A DNA stretch of 8,330 nucleotides from Pseudomonadota bacterium (GTDB taxonomy: Bacteria > Pseudomonadota > Alphaproteobacteria > Micropepsales > Micropepsaceae). The position numbers and the translations under genes are program-made. Under the pieces are notes generated by a model. The model saw only the letters and a list, made by a program, of their open reading frames with translations, did no database searches and was not told the DNA's origin. The stretch covers positions 1-8,330 of the forward strand of contig JAEZBK010000071.1 in assembly GCA_023427355.1 (NCBI GenBank), in the 5' to 3' direction. This document shows, in pieces, positions 1 to 7,289 of this stretch (positions within the stretch are counted from its first letter, which is position 1; the number at the start of each line of letters is the position of its first letter).

Positions 1-369
1 GGCCAGGGCTATCACCCGCGGCGGCGGGCCGCTGACGAAGGCGAAGAACGCCACGCCCAGGCCCAGCAGGATCGAGGCGATCCAGTAGGTGCGCGGCGAG
101 GTCTTGAAGAAGCCCGCCTGTTCCAGGCGGCGGCGCAGGGTGGGCTTTTCCTGCTGCCGGTTCTTTTCCATGTCCTTGAGCATGGTGGCGACATTCTTGC
201 GCTTTTGCGCCGCCTCCTGCTGGGGGGTCATGGCGACGCGCGCCCGCCCCTTGGCATCGGCCTTGGCCACGGCGGCGACGCGCTTCTTGGTGGTTTCATT
301 GCCGCCGGAAAAGGCGAACACGGCGCCGCCCAGCGCGACCGCCACCAGGATCGCCACCAGGACGATCAT
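1..369 (-). CDS. tadB: TadB (CpaG) pilus inner-membrane platform protein, N-terminal part
   Basis: This is the first 123 codons of a gene that runs off the left edge with an open frame. TadB is one of two T2SS-F-family inner-membrane proteins that form the platform on which the CpaF ATPase drives Flp pilus assembly. The visible part has a hydrophobic segment at residues 1-20, a charged cytoplasmic stretch rich in Lys, Arg and Gln at about 27-80, the family-like stretch LRRRLEQAGF at 78-87, and a second hydrophobic segment at about 95-113. The T2SS-F domain itself lies outside the window. The start ATG overlaps the cpaF stop as ATGA, which suggests translational coupling. Identity rests on the TM-linker-TM pattern, that stretch and the position after cpaF. 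TadC would be expected next, beyond the window. Confidence 0.88.
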   Translation of the reverse strand, partial: MIVLVAILVAVALGGAVFAFSGGNETTKKRVAAVAKADAKGRARVAMTPQQEAAQKRKNVATMLKDMEKNRQQEKPTLRRRLEQAGFFKTSPRTYWIASILLGLGVAFFAFVSGPPPRVIALA

Positions 370-1838
370 GGCGCGTTGACCTTGTCGAGCGCCTCGGCCA
401 GTTCGCGCTCCAGGTTGTAGTAACGCGCGCGCTCCCAGAAGGCGGGTCGCACGATGCCGGTGCCCATGTGCCGGCCCTTGAGGCGGCCGGTCTCGTCTTC
501 GCCGGTGATCTCGTAGGTGACGAGATCCTGGGTGATGACGACTTCGCCTTCGGTGCCGATCACCTCGGTGATCTTGGTGATGCGGCGCGAACCGTCGCGC
601 AGGCGCTCGGCCTGGATGATGATGTCGATGGAGCCGACGATCATCTCGCGGATGGTCTTCATCGGCAGGGCATAGCCGCCCATGGTGATCATGGATTCCA
701 GGCGGCTCATCGCCTCGCGCGGGGAGTTGGCGTGCAACGTGCCCATCGAGCCGTCATGGCCGGTGTTCATGGCCTGGAGGAGGGCGAAGGCCTCCGGGCC
801 GCGCACTTCGCCGACGATGATGCGTTCGGGGCGCATGCGCAGGCAGTTCTTGACCAGGTCGCGCATGGTGATCTGGCCCTGCCCTTCCAGGTTGGGCGGG
901 CGGGTTTCCAGGCGCACGACATGCGGCTGCTGCAATTGCAGTTCGGCCGCGTCCTCGCAGGTGATGACGCGCTCTTCCGGCTCGATATAGGCGGTCATGC
1001 AGTTGAGCAGCGTGGTCTTGCCCGAACCGGTGCCGCCGGAGATCAGGATGTTGCAGCGGCTGCGGCCGATCACCTGCAGCACGCGGGCGCCATCGGGGCT
1101 GATCGAGCCGAACTTGACCAGATCCTCCAGCGTCAGCTTGTCTTTCTTGAACTTTCGGATGGTGAGCGTGGGACCAACCAGCGACAAGGGCGGGCCGATC
1201 ACGTTGACGCGGCTGCCGTCGAGCAGGCGGGCGTCGCAGATGGGGGAGCTTTCGTCCACGCGCCGGCCGACCTGGCTGACGATGCGCTGGCAGATGTTCA
1301 TCAACTGCGCATTATCGCGGAAACGGATATTGGTGAGCTGCACCTTGCCGGCGACTTCGATGAAGACGCGGTTGGCGCCATTGACCATGATGTCGGCGAT
1401 GTCGTCGCGGGCCAGGAGCGGCTCCAGCGGACCATAGCCCAGCACGTCGTTGCAGATGTCCTGCAGCAGGTGTTCCTGCTCGGCGATGGACATCACCACC
1501 GCCTTGATCGAGATGATCTCGTTGACGATGTCGCGGATTTCCTCGCGCGCCGATTCCGGGTCGAGCTGTGCGAGCTGCGCCAGGTCGATCGTGTCGATCA
1601 GGGCATTAAAGATGGTGGACTTGATCTGGTAATAGTCGTCCGACCGGTTGTCGGTCATGCGCACCGGGGCCGCGTTCTTGGGCGTGGGCGCCAGCGAGGC
1701 GGTGGGGCGGGCAGCCGGCGCGGCCTCGTTCGCAGCGGACGCGGCGGGCGGAACGACCTGCGGCGGCAGGGCGGGACCGGCCGCCGGCTTCATCGGCTTG
1801 CCGAACACCGGCTCGGAGACTGTGCGCTTTCCGAACAT
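366..1838 (-). CDS. cpaF: CpaF/TadA, Flp pilus motor ATPase (T2SS-E family)
   Basis: This 490-residue secretion ATPase is expected to form a hexamer on the cytoplasmic side of the TadB/TadC platform and power pilin polymerisation. Residues 15-58 are Pro/Ala-rich and probably disordered. The N-terminal domain includes DIADIMVNG at 146-154. The ATPase core has all the key elements: Walker [10 protein letters not shown] at 268-276 (K274), an Asp box with E295 and D296, a Walker B-like IIVGEVRG at 340-347 with E344, and a His box with H361 and H369 (MGTLHANS). The length fits the family. The start lies 3 bases after the cpaE stop, with a purine-rich AAGAAGG about 11 bases upstream. The end overlaps the tadB start by 4 bases. 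Nothing is missing, so it should be active. Confidence 0.97.
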   Translation of the reverse strand: MFGKRTVSEPVFGKPMKPAAGPALPPQVVPPAASAANEAAPAARPTASLAPTPKNAAPVRMTDNRSDDYYQIKSTIFNALIDTIDLAQLAQLDPESAREEIRDIVNEIISIKAVVMSIAEQEHLLQDICNDVLGYGPLEPLLARDDIADIMVNGANRVFIEVAGKVQLTNIRFRDNAQLMNICQRIVSQVGRRVDESSPICDARLLDGSRVNVIGPPLSLVGPTLTIRKFKKDKLTLEDLVKFGSISPDGARVLQVIGRSRCNILISGGTGSGKTTLLNCMTAYIEPEERVITCEDAAELQLQQPHVVRLETRPPNLEGQGQITMRDLVKNCLRMRPERIIVGEVRGPEAFALLQAMNTGHDGSMGTLHANSPREAMSRLESMITMGGYALPMKTIREMIVGSIDIIIQAERLRDGSRRITKITEVIGTEGEVVITQDLVTYEITGEDETGRLKGRHMGTGIVRPAFWERARYYNLERELAEALDKVNAP

Positions 1839-1841
1839 GGC

Positions 1842-3092
1842 TTACGACGCCTTCTTGCCTTTCAGGAACGAGAAGATCGAGGAGCCGGACTTCTGCGCCA
1901 CTTCGCCTTCGCGGCCCGTCAGGGTGCGCGCCAGGCGGCGGACGGAGTCCGCTATCGGGGCCTTGGGCTGGGTTTCCAGCAGCATCTGGCCATTGTTGGC
2001 GGCCTGGCCGAACAGCGCCGGATCGTAGGGCAGCACGGCGGCGGGGGCGATGCCCATGGTTTCGGCGAAATCCTTCGGGGGAATTTCCGGGCGCTTGGGC
2101 TGGCCGACCTGGTTCAACACCAGGCGCGGGGCCTGGTCGTTGGGCCGGGCATTCTTGACGATCTCGATCAGGTTCTTGGCGTTGCGCAGCGAGGTCAGGT
2201 CGGGCGTCGCCACCACCACGATCTCGTCGGCCGCCAGCAGCGAGGCGCGGATCCACGGATTCCAGCCATGCGGCAGGTCCAGGATCACGCAAGGGCTGGA
2301 CTGGCGCACCGCGTCGATCACCGCCTCATAGGATTCGGGAACGGCGTCATAATCGCGCTCCAGCGCGGCGGGCGCGGTGAAGAGCGAAAGATGGTCGCCG
2401 CGCTTGAGCAGCAGCCGGTCCAGCAGCACATCGTCCAGCCGCTCGGGCGCCGACAGCGCATCGCCCACGCCCTGGCTGGATTCATCGTTGAAATCCAGGC
2501 CGACGGTGCCGAAGGCCAGGTCCAGGTCTATGATGGTGGTGTCGATATGCTGTTCCTCGGCGATGCACCAGCCGACATTGTGCGACAGGGTGGAGGAGCC
2601 GGAGCCGCCGCGCGCGCCCACAAAGGCGATGACGCGGCCGATCGGGGCGGCCTCGCGGTCGGTGTAGAGGCCGGAGATCACCTCGATGAGCTGCAGCGGC
2701 TGCAAGGGCGCGACCAGATATTCCGATGCGCCGCGGCGCATCAGTTCGCGATACAGGCCGACATCGTTCACCCGGCCCACCACGATCACCTTGGTGGCGG
2801 GATCGCAGACTTCGGCAAGGGCATCCAGTTCGCCCAGCGCATCGTTGCCGGTCAGGCGGGTTTCGACGATCAGCAGGTTGGGCGTGACCTGGCCGTTGTA
2901 ATGCTCGATGGCGGCGGCGATGCCGCCCAACTGCACCTGCAGATGCGCCTTGGAGAGGCGGCGGTCGGCAGCGGCGCGCTGCAAGGCCGTGCCGGTGTCG
3001 GGAAACTCGCAGAAGGCGTGGATCGAGATGCGCGGGACCGGCCGCTCATGCGGCGCCGCCCCGAACCCTTCCGTCATGTCCTGTTTGCTCAT
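1842..3092 (-). CDS. cpaE: CpaE/TadZ, ParA/MinD-like pilus localisation protein
   Basis: This 416-residue cytoplasmic protein belongs to the TadZ/CpaE branch of the ParA/MinD ATPase superfamily. In Caulobacter CpaE is needed for polar placement of the pilus secretin. Residues of about 20-140 look like a degenerate receiver (CheY-like) domain, with strands LLIVE (73-77) and KVIVVG (101-106) and a GASEYLVAPL stretch (121-130). The ATPase-like domain follows. Its Walker A is GARGGSGSST (159-168), with Arg161 where MinD has its signature Lys and Ser166 where the P-loop Lys should be. The switch strands IIDLDLAFG (187-195, D189 and D191) and VILDLPHG (269-276, D272) are kept. The C-terminal tail is basic. 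The start lies 18 bases after the cpaD stop, with a weak GGGAA ribosome site 7 bases upstream. Lost lysines are typical of this family, so ATP turnover is doubtful while dimerisation remains possible. Confidence 0.94.
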   Translation of the reverse strand: MSKQDMTEGFGAAPHERPVPRISIHAFCEFPDTGTALQRAAADRRLSKAHLQVQLGGIAAAIEHYNGQVTPNLLIVETRLTGNDALGELDALAEVCDPATKVIVVGRVNDVGLYRELMRRGASEYLVAPLQPLQLIEVISGLYTDREAAPIGRVIAFVGARGGSGSSTLSHNVGWCIAEEQHIDTTIIDLDLAFGTVGLDFNDESSQGVGDALSAPERLDDVLLDRLLLKRGDHLSLFTAPAALERDYDAVPESYEAVIDAVRQSSPCVILDLPHGWNPWIRASLLAADEIVVVATPDLTSLRNAKNLIEIVKNARPNDQAPRLVLNQVGQPKRPEIPPKDFAETMGIAPAAVLPYDPALFGQAANNGQMLLETQPKAPIADSVRRLARTLTGREGEVAQKSGSSIFSFLKGKKAS

Positions 3093-3110
3093 GTCGCGAT
3101 TCCCGAAATG

Positions 3111-3809
3111 CTATTGCGCGGCGTTGGACAGGCCGGACTGTTCGTTGCTCAGGTCCGCCTTCCGCTTTTCCGAGGAGGTGATCTCGCCCAGGCGGTATTT
3201 CTCGATGACGGTGACGCGGCGCGCCGCATCGCTTTCGCCCATGCCGCGCGGGCCAAGCAGGTCGCGCGGATCGGCAACCATGGCGGCGATGTTCTGCTGC
3301 ACCGCACAGCCGAAATTGGCAGCCGTGCGGTTGTGCATGGTGAAGGACAGATTTTCCGACCAGTCGCCGCAGGCGCGCTCGGTGCGGGCCTGGTAGGCGA
3401 CGTAATTCACCTCCACCCGCATATCGCCGGTGGGGGTGTCGCGGGTCGAAACCAGGATCTTGTCGCGGGAGATGCCCATGCGGTTGATATGGCCGGCAAA
3501 GACGTCGATCGCGCCCTGCGCGCCGTCCGCGGCGGGCACCGACACGGCGATGGAACCTGTGCCGCGATCGCGATAGTCCGCCACGAAAGCGTCAAGCTGG
3601 GCGGCCGCCTGGGGCGTCATGCCACCCATCTGGGGCACGAAATCCACCTTCAGCGAGCGATAGGACGGCTCCACGAAGATGGGATGGTTCACGGCCGGAT
3701 CGTTCATGATCGCGCCGGGCGCCACATCCGGCGTGACGGAGCAGGAACCGGCGGCGGCGATGGCGCAGATGCCCAGAAGGCGGACGATGCGTTGGGTGCT
3801 GTGGGTCAT
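3111..3809 (-). CDS. cpaD: CpaD, pilus biogenesis lipoprotein
   Basis: This 232-residue protein of the Pilus_CpaD family is an exported partner of the CpaC secretin. The N-terminus has a short hydrophobic core followed by AAGSC with Cys23, a weak lipobox (Ala rather than Leu at -3), so outer-membrane lipidation is likely but not certain. The family's C-terminal signature is clear: a CGDW motif (Cys147), then NFGCAVQQNIAAMVADPRDL at about 165-184, followed by DAARR and a YRLGE segment. The usual CGxWP motif carries Ser instead of Pro here. I chose the ATG at 3809 because GGAGAG precedes it with 8 bases between GGAG and ATG. An in-frame TTG six bases upstream would sit directly on that site. 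The ribosome site abuts the cpaC stop (TAGGAGAG), so coupling is likely. Confidence 0.93.
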   Translation of the reverse strand: MTHSTQRIVRLLGICAIAAAGSCSVTPDVAPGAIMNDPAVNHPIFVEPSYRSLKVDFVPQMGGMTPQAAAQLDAFVADYRDRGTGSIAVSVPAADGAQGAIDVFAGHINRMGISRDKILVSTRDTPTGDMRVEVNYVAYQARTERACGDWSENLSFTMHNRTAANFGCAVQQNIAAMVADPRDLLGPRGMGESDAARRVTVIEKYRLGEITSSEKRKADLSNEQSGLSNAAQ

Positions 3810-3820
3810 GGGCAACTCTC

Positions 3821-5452
3821 CTACTGCACGATGAAGCCGCCGGCCGCCTTGGCCTGCTCTTCGGTGGGCCCGTCATCCTTGTTCTTGTAGACGGCGTTGA
3901 GGCGGCCCATCAGCAGCGTCTCGGGATCGGACGGGGCAATGAAGCCGTCGGTCGGCGCGGCAAACGCGCCTTCGGCATTGGGCTGGACCAGATAGGCGCT
4001 GACCAGAACCACCAGCTCGGTCTCGTCATTCTGGAAGTCGCGGCTGCGGAACAGCGCGCCCAGCACAGGCAGATCCTTGGCGCCGGGAAGACCGGCCAGC
4101 ACCTGCTTGGTGTTCTTCTGCAACAGACCCGCGATGGCGAAGCTGCCGCCCGAGGGCAATTCGATGGTGGTTTCGGTGCGCCGCACGCCCAGGGCCGGGA
4201 TGGTGGCGCCTGGAACTGTGGTGGACACGCCGTTCACATTGGTGGTGGTGGCCGCCACGGTGAAGGAACCGGTATTGGAGAGTTCGCTCACCTCCGACGA
4301 CAACTGGATCGAGATGCGCTCCGGCGACAGCACCACCGGGGTAAAGCTGAGGCCGACGCCGAAGGGCTTGAACTCCAGCGTGATGTTGCCGTCGCGGTCG
4401 CGGGCGGTGGGCACGGGGAATTCGCCGCCGGCGCGGAACTTGGCGGTCTCGCCGCTCACCGCGGTGAGATTGGGTTCGGCCAGCATATGCACCAGGCCGA
4501 CCTGTTCCAGCGCGTTCAGGATGCCCTGGGCATTGTTGGGGCTGACGCAAGGAATGGTGTTGGTGACCGTGCTGGTGAGCGAATCGTTCGCCACGCGTCC
4601 GGTGAGCAGCTGAATGGGATTGGTGCCGGGGATGGGGATCACCGCGCCCGTCGTATTGTCGGTCAACTGCTGTGTGGTGAATCCTGTGGTGGCTGTTGTG
4701 GAGGACGCAACATTGGGAACGAAGGCTTGGCGACAGACCGAGCCGATCTGACCACCGGACAAGTCGGACAGGGCACGGCCCAACAGGCCATAGGGATTGT
4801 TGGTGCCCGCGATGATGGGCACGCCGCCCACCGATACCGCGCCCAGCGCGTTGACATTGAACTGTTTGGCGATGTTGCGGTTCATCTCGGCGACGCGGAC
4901 CTTGAGCATCACCTGTTCGCCGCCGGCCACCGACAGCATGTTGACCACTTTCTTGGGGTCGCCCGCGAAGGCCGCCGCCAGGTTGACGGCGCGCGTGGCT
5001 TCCATCGCGCTGGACACATTGCCCGCCAGCACGACATTGTCATTGAAGGTCGAAACCTTGATGGACGCCTTGGGCAGCGCCACCTGCATCAGCGCACCCA
5101 AATCGGTGACGTCGCGCTCGACGCGGATATCCAGCGTCAGCACCCGGCGGCCTTCGCCGTCGGTGAAGAAGACATTGGTCTGGCCCGCCTTGGCGGCGAT
5201 CAGCAGCACGCGGCGCGGGCTTTTCACCACCGCATCCACGATGTCGGGGCTGGCGACGTCCACATCCTTGATGTCCCGGTCCAGGTCCACCTGCTCGGCC
5301 TTGCCCAGGCCCAGCGTCACGCGCTGTTCGCGCGTGCCGTTGGTGACGCGCACCAGGCGGCCATCCTGCGCATGGGCGGCCATCACGCCGAAACAGTACG
5401 GGGCAGCGAGCACCGTACAGGCGAAAAGGAGCTTGGCTGTGGTGTTGCGCAT
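3821..5452 (-). CDS. cpaC: CpaC/RcpA, outer-membrane secretin of the Flp pilus
   Basis: This 543-residue secretin is expected to form the outer-membrane channel for the pilus. Order of parts: a signal peptide (Lys/Arg n-region, hydrophobic core, cleavage after AHA at about residue 28), a T2SS/T3SS pilus N-terminal domain (about 32-110), a BON-like repeat (about 112-165), a Ser/Thr/Asn-rich linker (about 218-305) and the C-terminal secretin domain (about 310-495). The secretin signature DLPVLGALFRSRDFQNDETE (460-479) and a hydrophobic VVLVSAYLV strand are present. The linker holds two cysteines, Cys240 and Cys302, that could pair in the periplasm. I chose the ATG at 5452, which overlaps the cpaB stop as TAATG. 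An in-frame ATG at 5464 would add four residues (MGTV). Neither start has a strong ribosome site, so this is a preference, not proof. Confidence 0.95.
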   Translation of the reverse strand: MRNTTAKLLFACTVLAAPYCFGVMAAHAQDGRLVRVTNGTREQRVTLGLGKAEQVDLDRDIKDVDVASPDIVDAVVKSPRRVLLIAAKAGQTNVFFTDGEGRRVLTLDIRVERDVTDLGALMQVALPKASIKVSTFNDNVVLAGNVSSAMEATRAVNLAAAFAGDPKKVVNMLSVAGGEQVMLKVRVAEMNRNIAKQFNVNALGAVSVGGVPIIAGTNNPYGLLGRALSDLSGGQIGSVCRQAFVPNVASSTTATTGFTTQQLTDNTTGAVIPIPGTNPIQLLTGRVANDSLTSTVTNTIPCVSPNNAQGILNALEQVGLVHMLAEPNLTAVSGETAKFRAGGEFPVPTARDRDGNITLEFKPFGVGLSFTPVVLSPERISIQLSSEVSELSNTGSFTVAATTTNVNGVSTTVPGATIPALGVRRTETTIELPSGGSFAIAGLLQKNTKQVLAGLPGAKDLPVLGALFRSRDFQNDETELVVLVSAYLVQPNAEGAFAAPTDGFIAPSDPETLLMGRLNAVYKNKDDGPTEEQAKAAGGFIVQ

Positions 5453-6333
5453 TACTGTGCCCATCTCTGGAGGTTCTGCTGCACATCGCTCTGGTTGCCG
5501 GTGGGGGCGACGCGGGCGGTGATGCCGTAGCGGATGACATTGACGGAAGAGCCGGGCGGCTTGGCCGGGCCGTTGATATTGTCGGAAAGACCATCGCCCA
5601 GCCCGTCATCGGCCGCCTTCACCGCGGGCGCATCGGCGGCTGCGGTCTCGGCGATGGGGCGCAGCGACAGCGAGATCTGGCCCATGCCCTGCGCGCGGTT
5701 GACGGTTTCGGCCTGGGCCGGCGTCAGCTCCAGCGTGGCGGTCTTGCCCAGCACGGTCTTCTGGTCTTTTTCTTCCTTGAAGACCTGGTCCACCGCCAGC
5801 ACGCGCACGGCGCGCATGAAGGTGCGGGCGCGCACGCGCGGCGGGTTGTCGTTGGATTTCTGGGTGATGATCAGGTCCACATGGTCGTTGGGCAGGATGA
5901 AGCCGCCCGCGCCGGATTCGGTGGACACGGTGATGGACACCGCGCGCATGCCTTCGGTCAGCGTGGCGGCCATGTAGCCCGACGCCTTGCCGCGCACCAG
6001 GGCGGTCACGCTGACAGGCTGGCCCGACAGCACGGGCGCGCGCACGACCGTGTCCTGCACCACCTCATCGGCGGAAGCCACCGCATCGCGCGTCACGAAA
6101 TTCTCGGAGACATTGGCGGTGGGCCACTTCTCCCAGCGCACCTTGGCGGGATCGAGCGCCTGGCCCGGCGTGAGATTCTCGGCGGCGACGAGCACTTCGC
6201 TCATCGCGATTTCCGGCGCCGCACTGGCGACCACCTGCGGGGTGCCGCCGCCCATCATGCCGCGCACGAGAAAAGCAGCGCCCATGGCCGCGACAAGGGC
6301 CAGGGCAAGCACGACGATACGCTGCGTATTCAT
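5452..6333 (-). CDS. cpaB: CpaB/RcpC, periplasmic SAF-domain pilus assembly protein
   Basis: This 293-residue protein of the RcpC/CpaB family is anchored by one N-terminal membrane segment (about residues 7-24) with the rest in the periplasm. There it is thought to support the secretin complex. A SAF-like domain spans about 44-112 (VLVAAENLTPGQALDPAKV...), followed by the RcpC core with GGFILPNDHVDLIIT at about 143-157 and a helical ELTPAQAETVNRAQ segment near 202. The tail from about 230 is Ala/Asp/Gly-rich and probably flexible. I chose the ATG at 6333 because a strong AAAGGAG lies 9 bases upstream. An in-frame TTG at 6369 would put the ribosome site and a hairpin inside the gene and add a non-signal-like leader. 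The stop overlaps the chosen cpaC start by one base. Confidence 0.94.
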   Translation of the reverse strand: MNTQRIVVLALALVAAMGAAFLVRGMMGGGTPQVVASAAPEIAMSEVLVAAENLTPGQALDPAKVRWEKWPTANVSENFVTRDAVASADEVVQDTVVRAPVLSGQPVSVTALVRGKASGYMAATLTEGMRAVSITVSTESGAGGFILPNDHVDLIITQKSNDNPPRVRARTFMRAVRVLAVDQVFKEEKDQKTVLGKTATLELTPAQAETVNRAQGMGQISLSLRPIAETAAADAPAVKAADDGLGDGLSDNINGPAKPPGSSVNVIRYGITARVAPTGNQSDVQQNLQRWAQ

Positions 6334-6342
6334 GGAAGACGG

Positions 6343-6364
6343 CTCCTTTGGTGGTAATCCACCA
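6343..6364 (-). promoter_or_regulatory. Strong ribosome binding site of cpaB with adjacent hairpin
   Basis: On the minus strand AAAGGAG (6349-6343) stands 9 bases before the cpaB ATG, the best ribosome site in the window, and it fixes the start. Directly 5' of it is a perfect 6-bp hairpin (TGGTGG, loop ATTA, CCACCA; 6364-6349) whose last base overlaps the site. It could tune translation or protect the 5' end of the message. The ribosome site is clear, but the role of the hairpin is inference. Confidence 0.6.
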
Positions 6365-6373
6365 TGCAACCCT

Positions 6374-6388
6374 TCAAAATTTGCTTAA
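6374..6388 (-). promoter_or_regulatory. CtrA-like box upstream of cpaB
   Basis: The minus strand reads TTAA-GCAAATT-TTGA, one mismatch from the CtrA consensus TTAA-N7-TTAA. It lies between the terminator behind cpaA and the cpaB ribosome site, about 41 bases before the cpaB ATG, in an AT-rich patch of otherwise GC-rich DNA. This is where a promoter for cpaB-cpaF would have to sit if transcription stops after cpaA. CtrA control of pilin genes is known in Caulobacter. Binding here is inferred from the pattern only. Confidence 0.45.
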
Positions 6389-6409
6389 TGAGAAGCTGCT
6401 GAATTGCCG

Positions 6410-6435
6410 AAAAAATCCTCGCATTCCGTGCGAAG
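6410..6435 (-). terminator. Intrinsic terminator downstream of cpaA
   Basis: On the minus strand CTTCGCA (6435-6429), a 5-base loop, and TGCGAGG (6423-6417) form a 7-bp stem with one G-U pair. One A follows, then six T residues (6415-6410). This is the classic shape of a Rho-independent terminator, and it lies about 15 bases past the cpaA stop. It would end or reduce transcription of the flp-cpaA unit before cpaB. Confidence 0.65.
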
Positions 6436-6449
6436 ACGCGGCGCCACAA

Positions 6450-6959
6450 TCAGGCGGAAGCAGCAATGCGGAAAATTTCGCTGTGTGGCAGAAGCGCAAA
6501 GGCGCCCGCCGCCAGCGCGACGCCATAGGGAATACCGGAGCGCGCATCATGCAGGCGCAAGAGCCAGCCCTGGCCCGACAGCAGCGCCGGCAACGGCACC
6601 TGGCGCAGCAGAAGCAACACAATGGTAAGAAGTCCGCCGAACAGCGCCGCCACCGCCGCATAGGGCAGAAGATCGGCGAAACCCAGCCACAGCGCGACCG
6701 CGGCGAACAGCTTGGCGTCGCCGCCGCCGATCCAGCCCAGCGCAAACAGGCCGAAACCCAGCGCCAGCCCGGCGAAACCCGCCGCCAGGTGCCAGCCCAG
6801 GGTGGACCAGTCCAGGCCCGCCGCCAGCGCGAAGACGGCGAACAGCAAGGCCAGCGCGGCGCAAAGACGGTTGGGAATGGTGAAGCTCGCCAGATCCCAC
6901 AACGCCGCCGCCGCCAGAAGGGCGGGCAAGGCGAAAAGGACGAGCAGTTCGGCGAGCAT
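6450..6959 (-). CDS. cpaA: CpaA/TadV, prepilin peptidase (A24 family)
   Basis: This short prepilin peptidase of 169 residues is an inner-membrane aspartic protease that cleaves the Flp leader. It is almost entirely hydrophobic, with about five to six membrane segments. The two expected catalytic aspartates are visible: D22 in a WDL context followed by TIPN, and D81 in GGGDAK (78-83, the GxGD motif). A GIPYGVAL stretch (142-149), common in TadV/CpaA proteins, is also present. The N-methyltransferase domain of type IVa peptidases is absent, as usual for this family. I chose the ATG at 6959 because AGGA stands 6 bases upstream and the protein then starts as its relatives do. Alternatives are an ATG at 6974 and a GTG at 7022. 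Their extensions run into a stem-loop that would hide the ribosome site of the 6974 start. Confidence 0.9.
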   Translation of the reverse strand: MLAELLVLFALPALLAAAALWDLASFTIPNRLCAALALLFAVFALAAGLDWSTLGWHLAAGFAGLALGFGLFALGWIGGGDAKLFAAVALWLGFADLLPYAAVAALFGGLLTIVLLLLRQVPLPALLSGQGWLLRLHDARSGIPYGVALAAGAFALLPHSEIFRIAASA

Positions 6960-6978
6960 CACAAATCCTGACATGCGA

Positions 6979-7009
6979 ACGGCCGCCCCTTGGATCAGGT
7001 GGCGGCCGT
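6979..7009 (-). other. Stem-loop between flp and cpaA
   Basis: ACGGCCGCC (6979-6987) and GGCGGCCGT (7001-7009) form a perfect 9-bp, very GC-rich stem around a 13-base loop. It begins 22 bases after the flp stop. No T-run follows on the minus strand, so it is not a standard intrinsic terminator. Its likely role is to protect the 3' end of an abundant pilin message or to lower read-through into cpaA. It also covers part of a ribosome-site-like AAGGGG (6991-6986), which argues against the cpaA start at 6974. Confidence 0.6.
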
Positions 7010-7031
7010 CCGTTTCCGGCACGCGCTTCGT

Positions 7032-7196
7032 TTAGCGCAGGCTGGTGGCGATGGAGGTGAACTTGGTTTCCAGATTCGTGCCGATGTTGGTCAGCGCGGT
7101 GATCACCACAACAGCGATGAGAGCAGCGATCAGGCCATACTCGATGGCGGTGGCGCCGTTCTCGTCGCGGACGAAACGCGAAAAGAGGTTGGTCAT
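7032..7196 (-). CDS. flp: Flp-type major pilin (type IVb/IVc prepilin)
   Basis: This 54-residue prepilin, equivalent to Caulobacter PilA, is the structural subunit of the pilus. It has a 14-residue leader with basic residues (MTNLFSRFVRDENG), then a mature N-terminus ATAIEYGLIAALIAVVVI. Gly14 is the residue before cleavage, Glu19 is the conserved Glu+5 and Tyr20 the neighbouring Tyr of Flp pilins. The hydrophobic helix runs to about residue 36, and a short polar tail (NIGTNLETKFTSIATSLR) follows. A GGAG ribosome site stands 6 bases before the ATG (GTGGAGTTTAACATG), and the gene ends in TAA. It heads the cpa genes, and the CpaA peptidase that should process it lies just downstream. The motif is diagnostic. 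Confidence 0.96.
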   Translation of the reverse strand: MTNLFSRFVRDENGATAIEYGLIAALIAVVVITALTNIGTNLETKFTSIATSLR

Positions 7197-7225
7197 GTTA
7201 AACTCCACTTGTTGACACCCTAGGA

Positions 7226-7266
7226 TGTCCGTCGGGCATTGGTTGGGCCTATGCCCGTTTTGGACA
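7226..7266 (-). other. Compound inverted repeat in the flp leader/promoter region
   Basis: TGTCC (7226-7230) pairs with GGACA (7262-7266), and inside it CGGGCAT (7233-7239) pairs perfectly with ATGCCCG (7251-7257) around an 11-base loop. That gives 12 bp in two stacked stems separated by a small internal loop (GT against TTTT). It lies 30-70 bases before the flp ATG. It may be a 5' leader structure that stabilises pilin mRNA, or a binding site for a dimeric regulator. The structure is seen directly and the role is inference. Confidence 0.5.
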
Positions 7267-7289
7267 CCACCACCCTACGCGCACTGCGC

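Noticed and set aside
1606..2292. A 228-codon minus-strand frame overlapping cpaF and cpaE
   Set aside because: It is a shifted frame across two genes whose real frames carry strong family motifs. The product is Arg/Pro/Gly-rich and meaningless.
468..3890. A 1140-codon open frame on the plus strand opposite cpaF, cpaE and cpaD
   Set aside because: It is antisense to three well-recognised genes. Its product is a His/Asp/Gly/Arg-rich string with no domain pattern, as expected of the complementary frame of GC-rich coding DNA, and there is no ribosome site.
4487..5530. A 347-codon plus-strand open frame opposite cpaC
   Set aside because: It has the same antisense composition and lies fully within a gene with clear secretin motifs.
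6348..6971. A 207-codon plus-strand frame across cpaA
   Set aside because: The product is a Gln/Arg/Gly-rich low-complexity string antisense to a membrane protein with both catalytic aspartates. It also covers the cpaA-cpaB gap, where a terminator and ribosome site are visible.
7212..7217. TTGACA on the plus strand as a -35 element
   Set aside because: It lies about 340 bases before the plus-strand gene, overlaps the flp leader on the other strand, and no convincing -10 follows at 16-18 bases.
7235..7250. Sigma-54-like GG-N10-GC on the minus strand upstream of flp (AGGCCCAACCAATGCC)
   Set aside because: Spacing of the GG and GC elements is right, but four of the conserved bases differ from TGGCAC-N5-TTGCW. 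The site is better explained as part of the inverted repeat, and no activator is encoded nearby.
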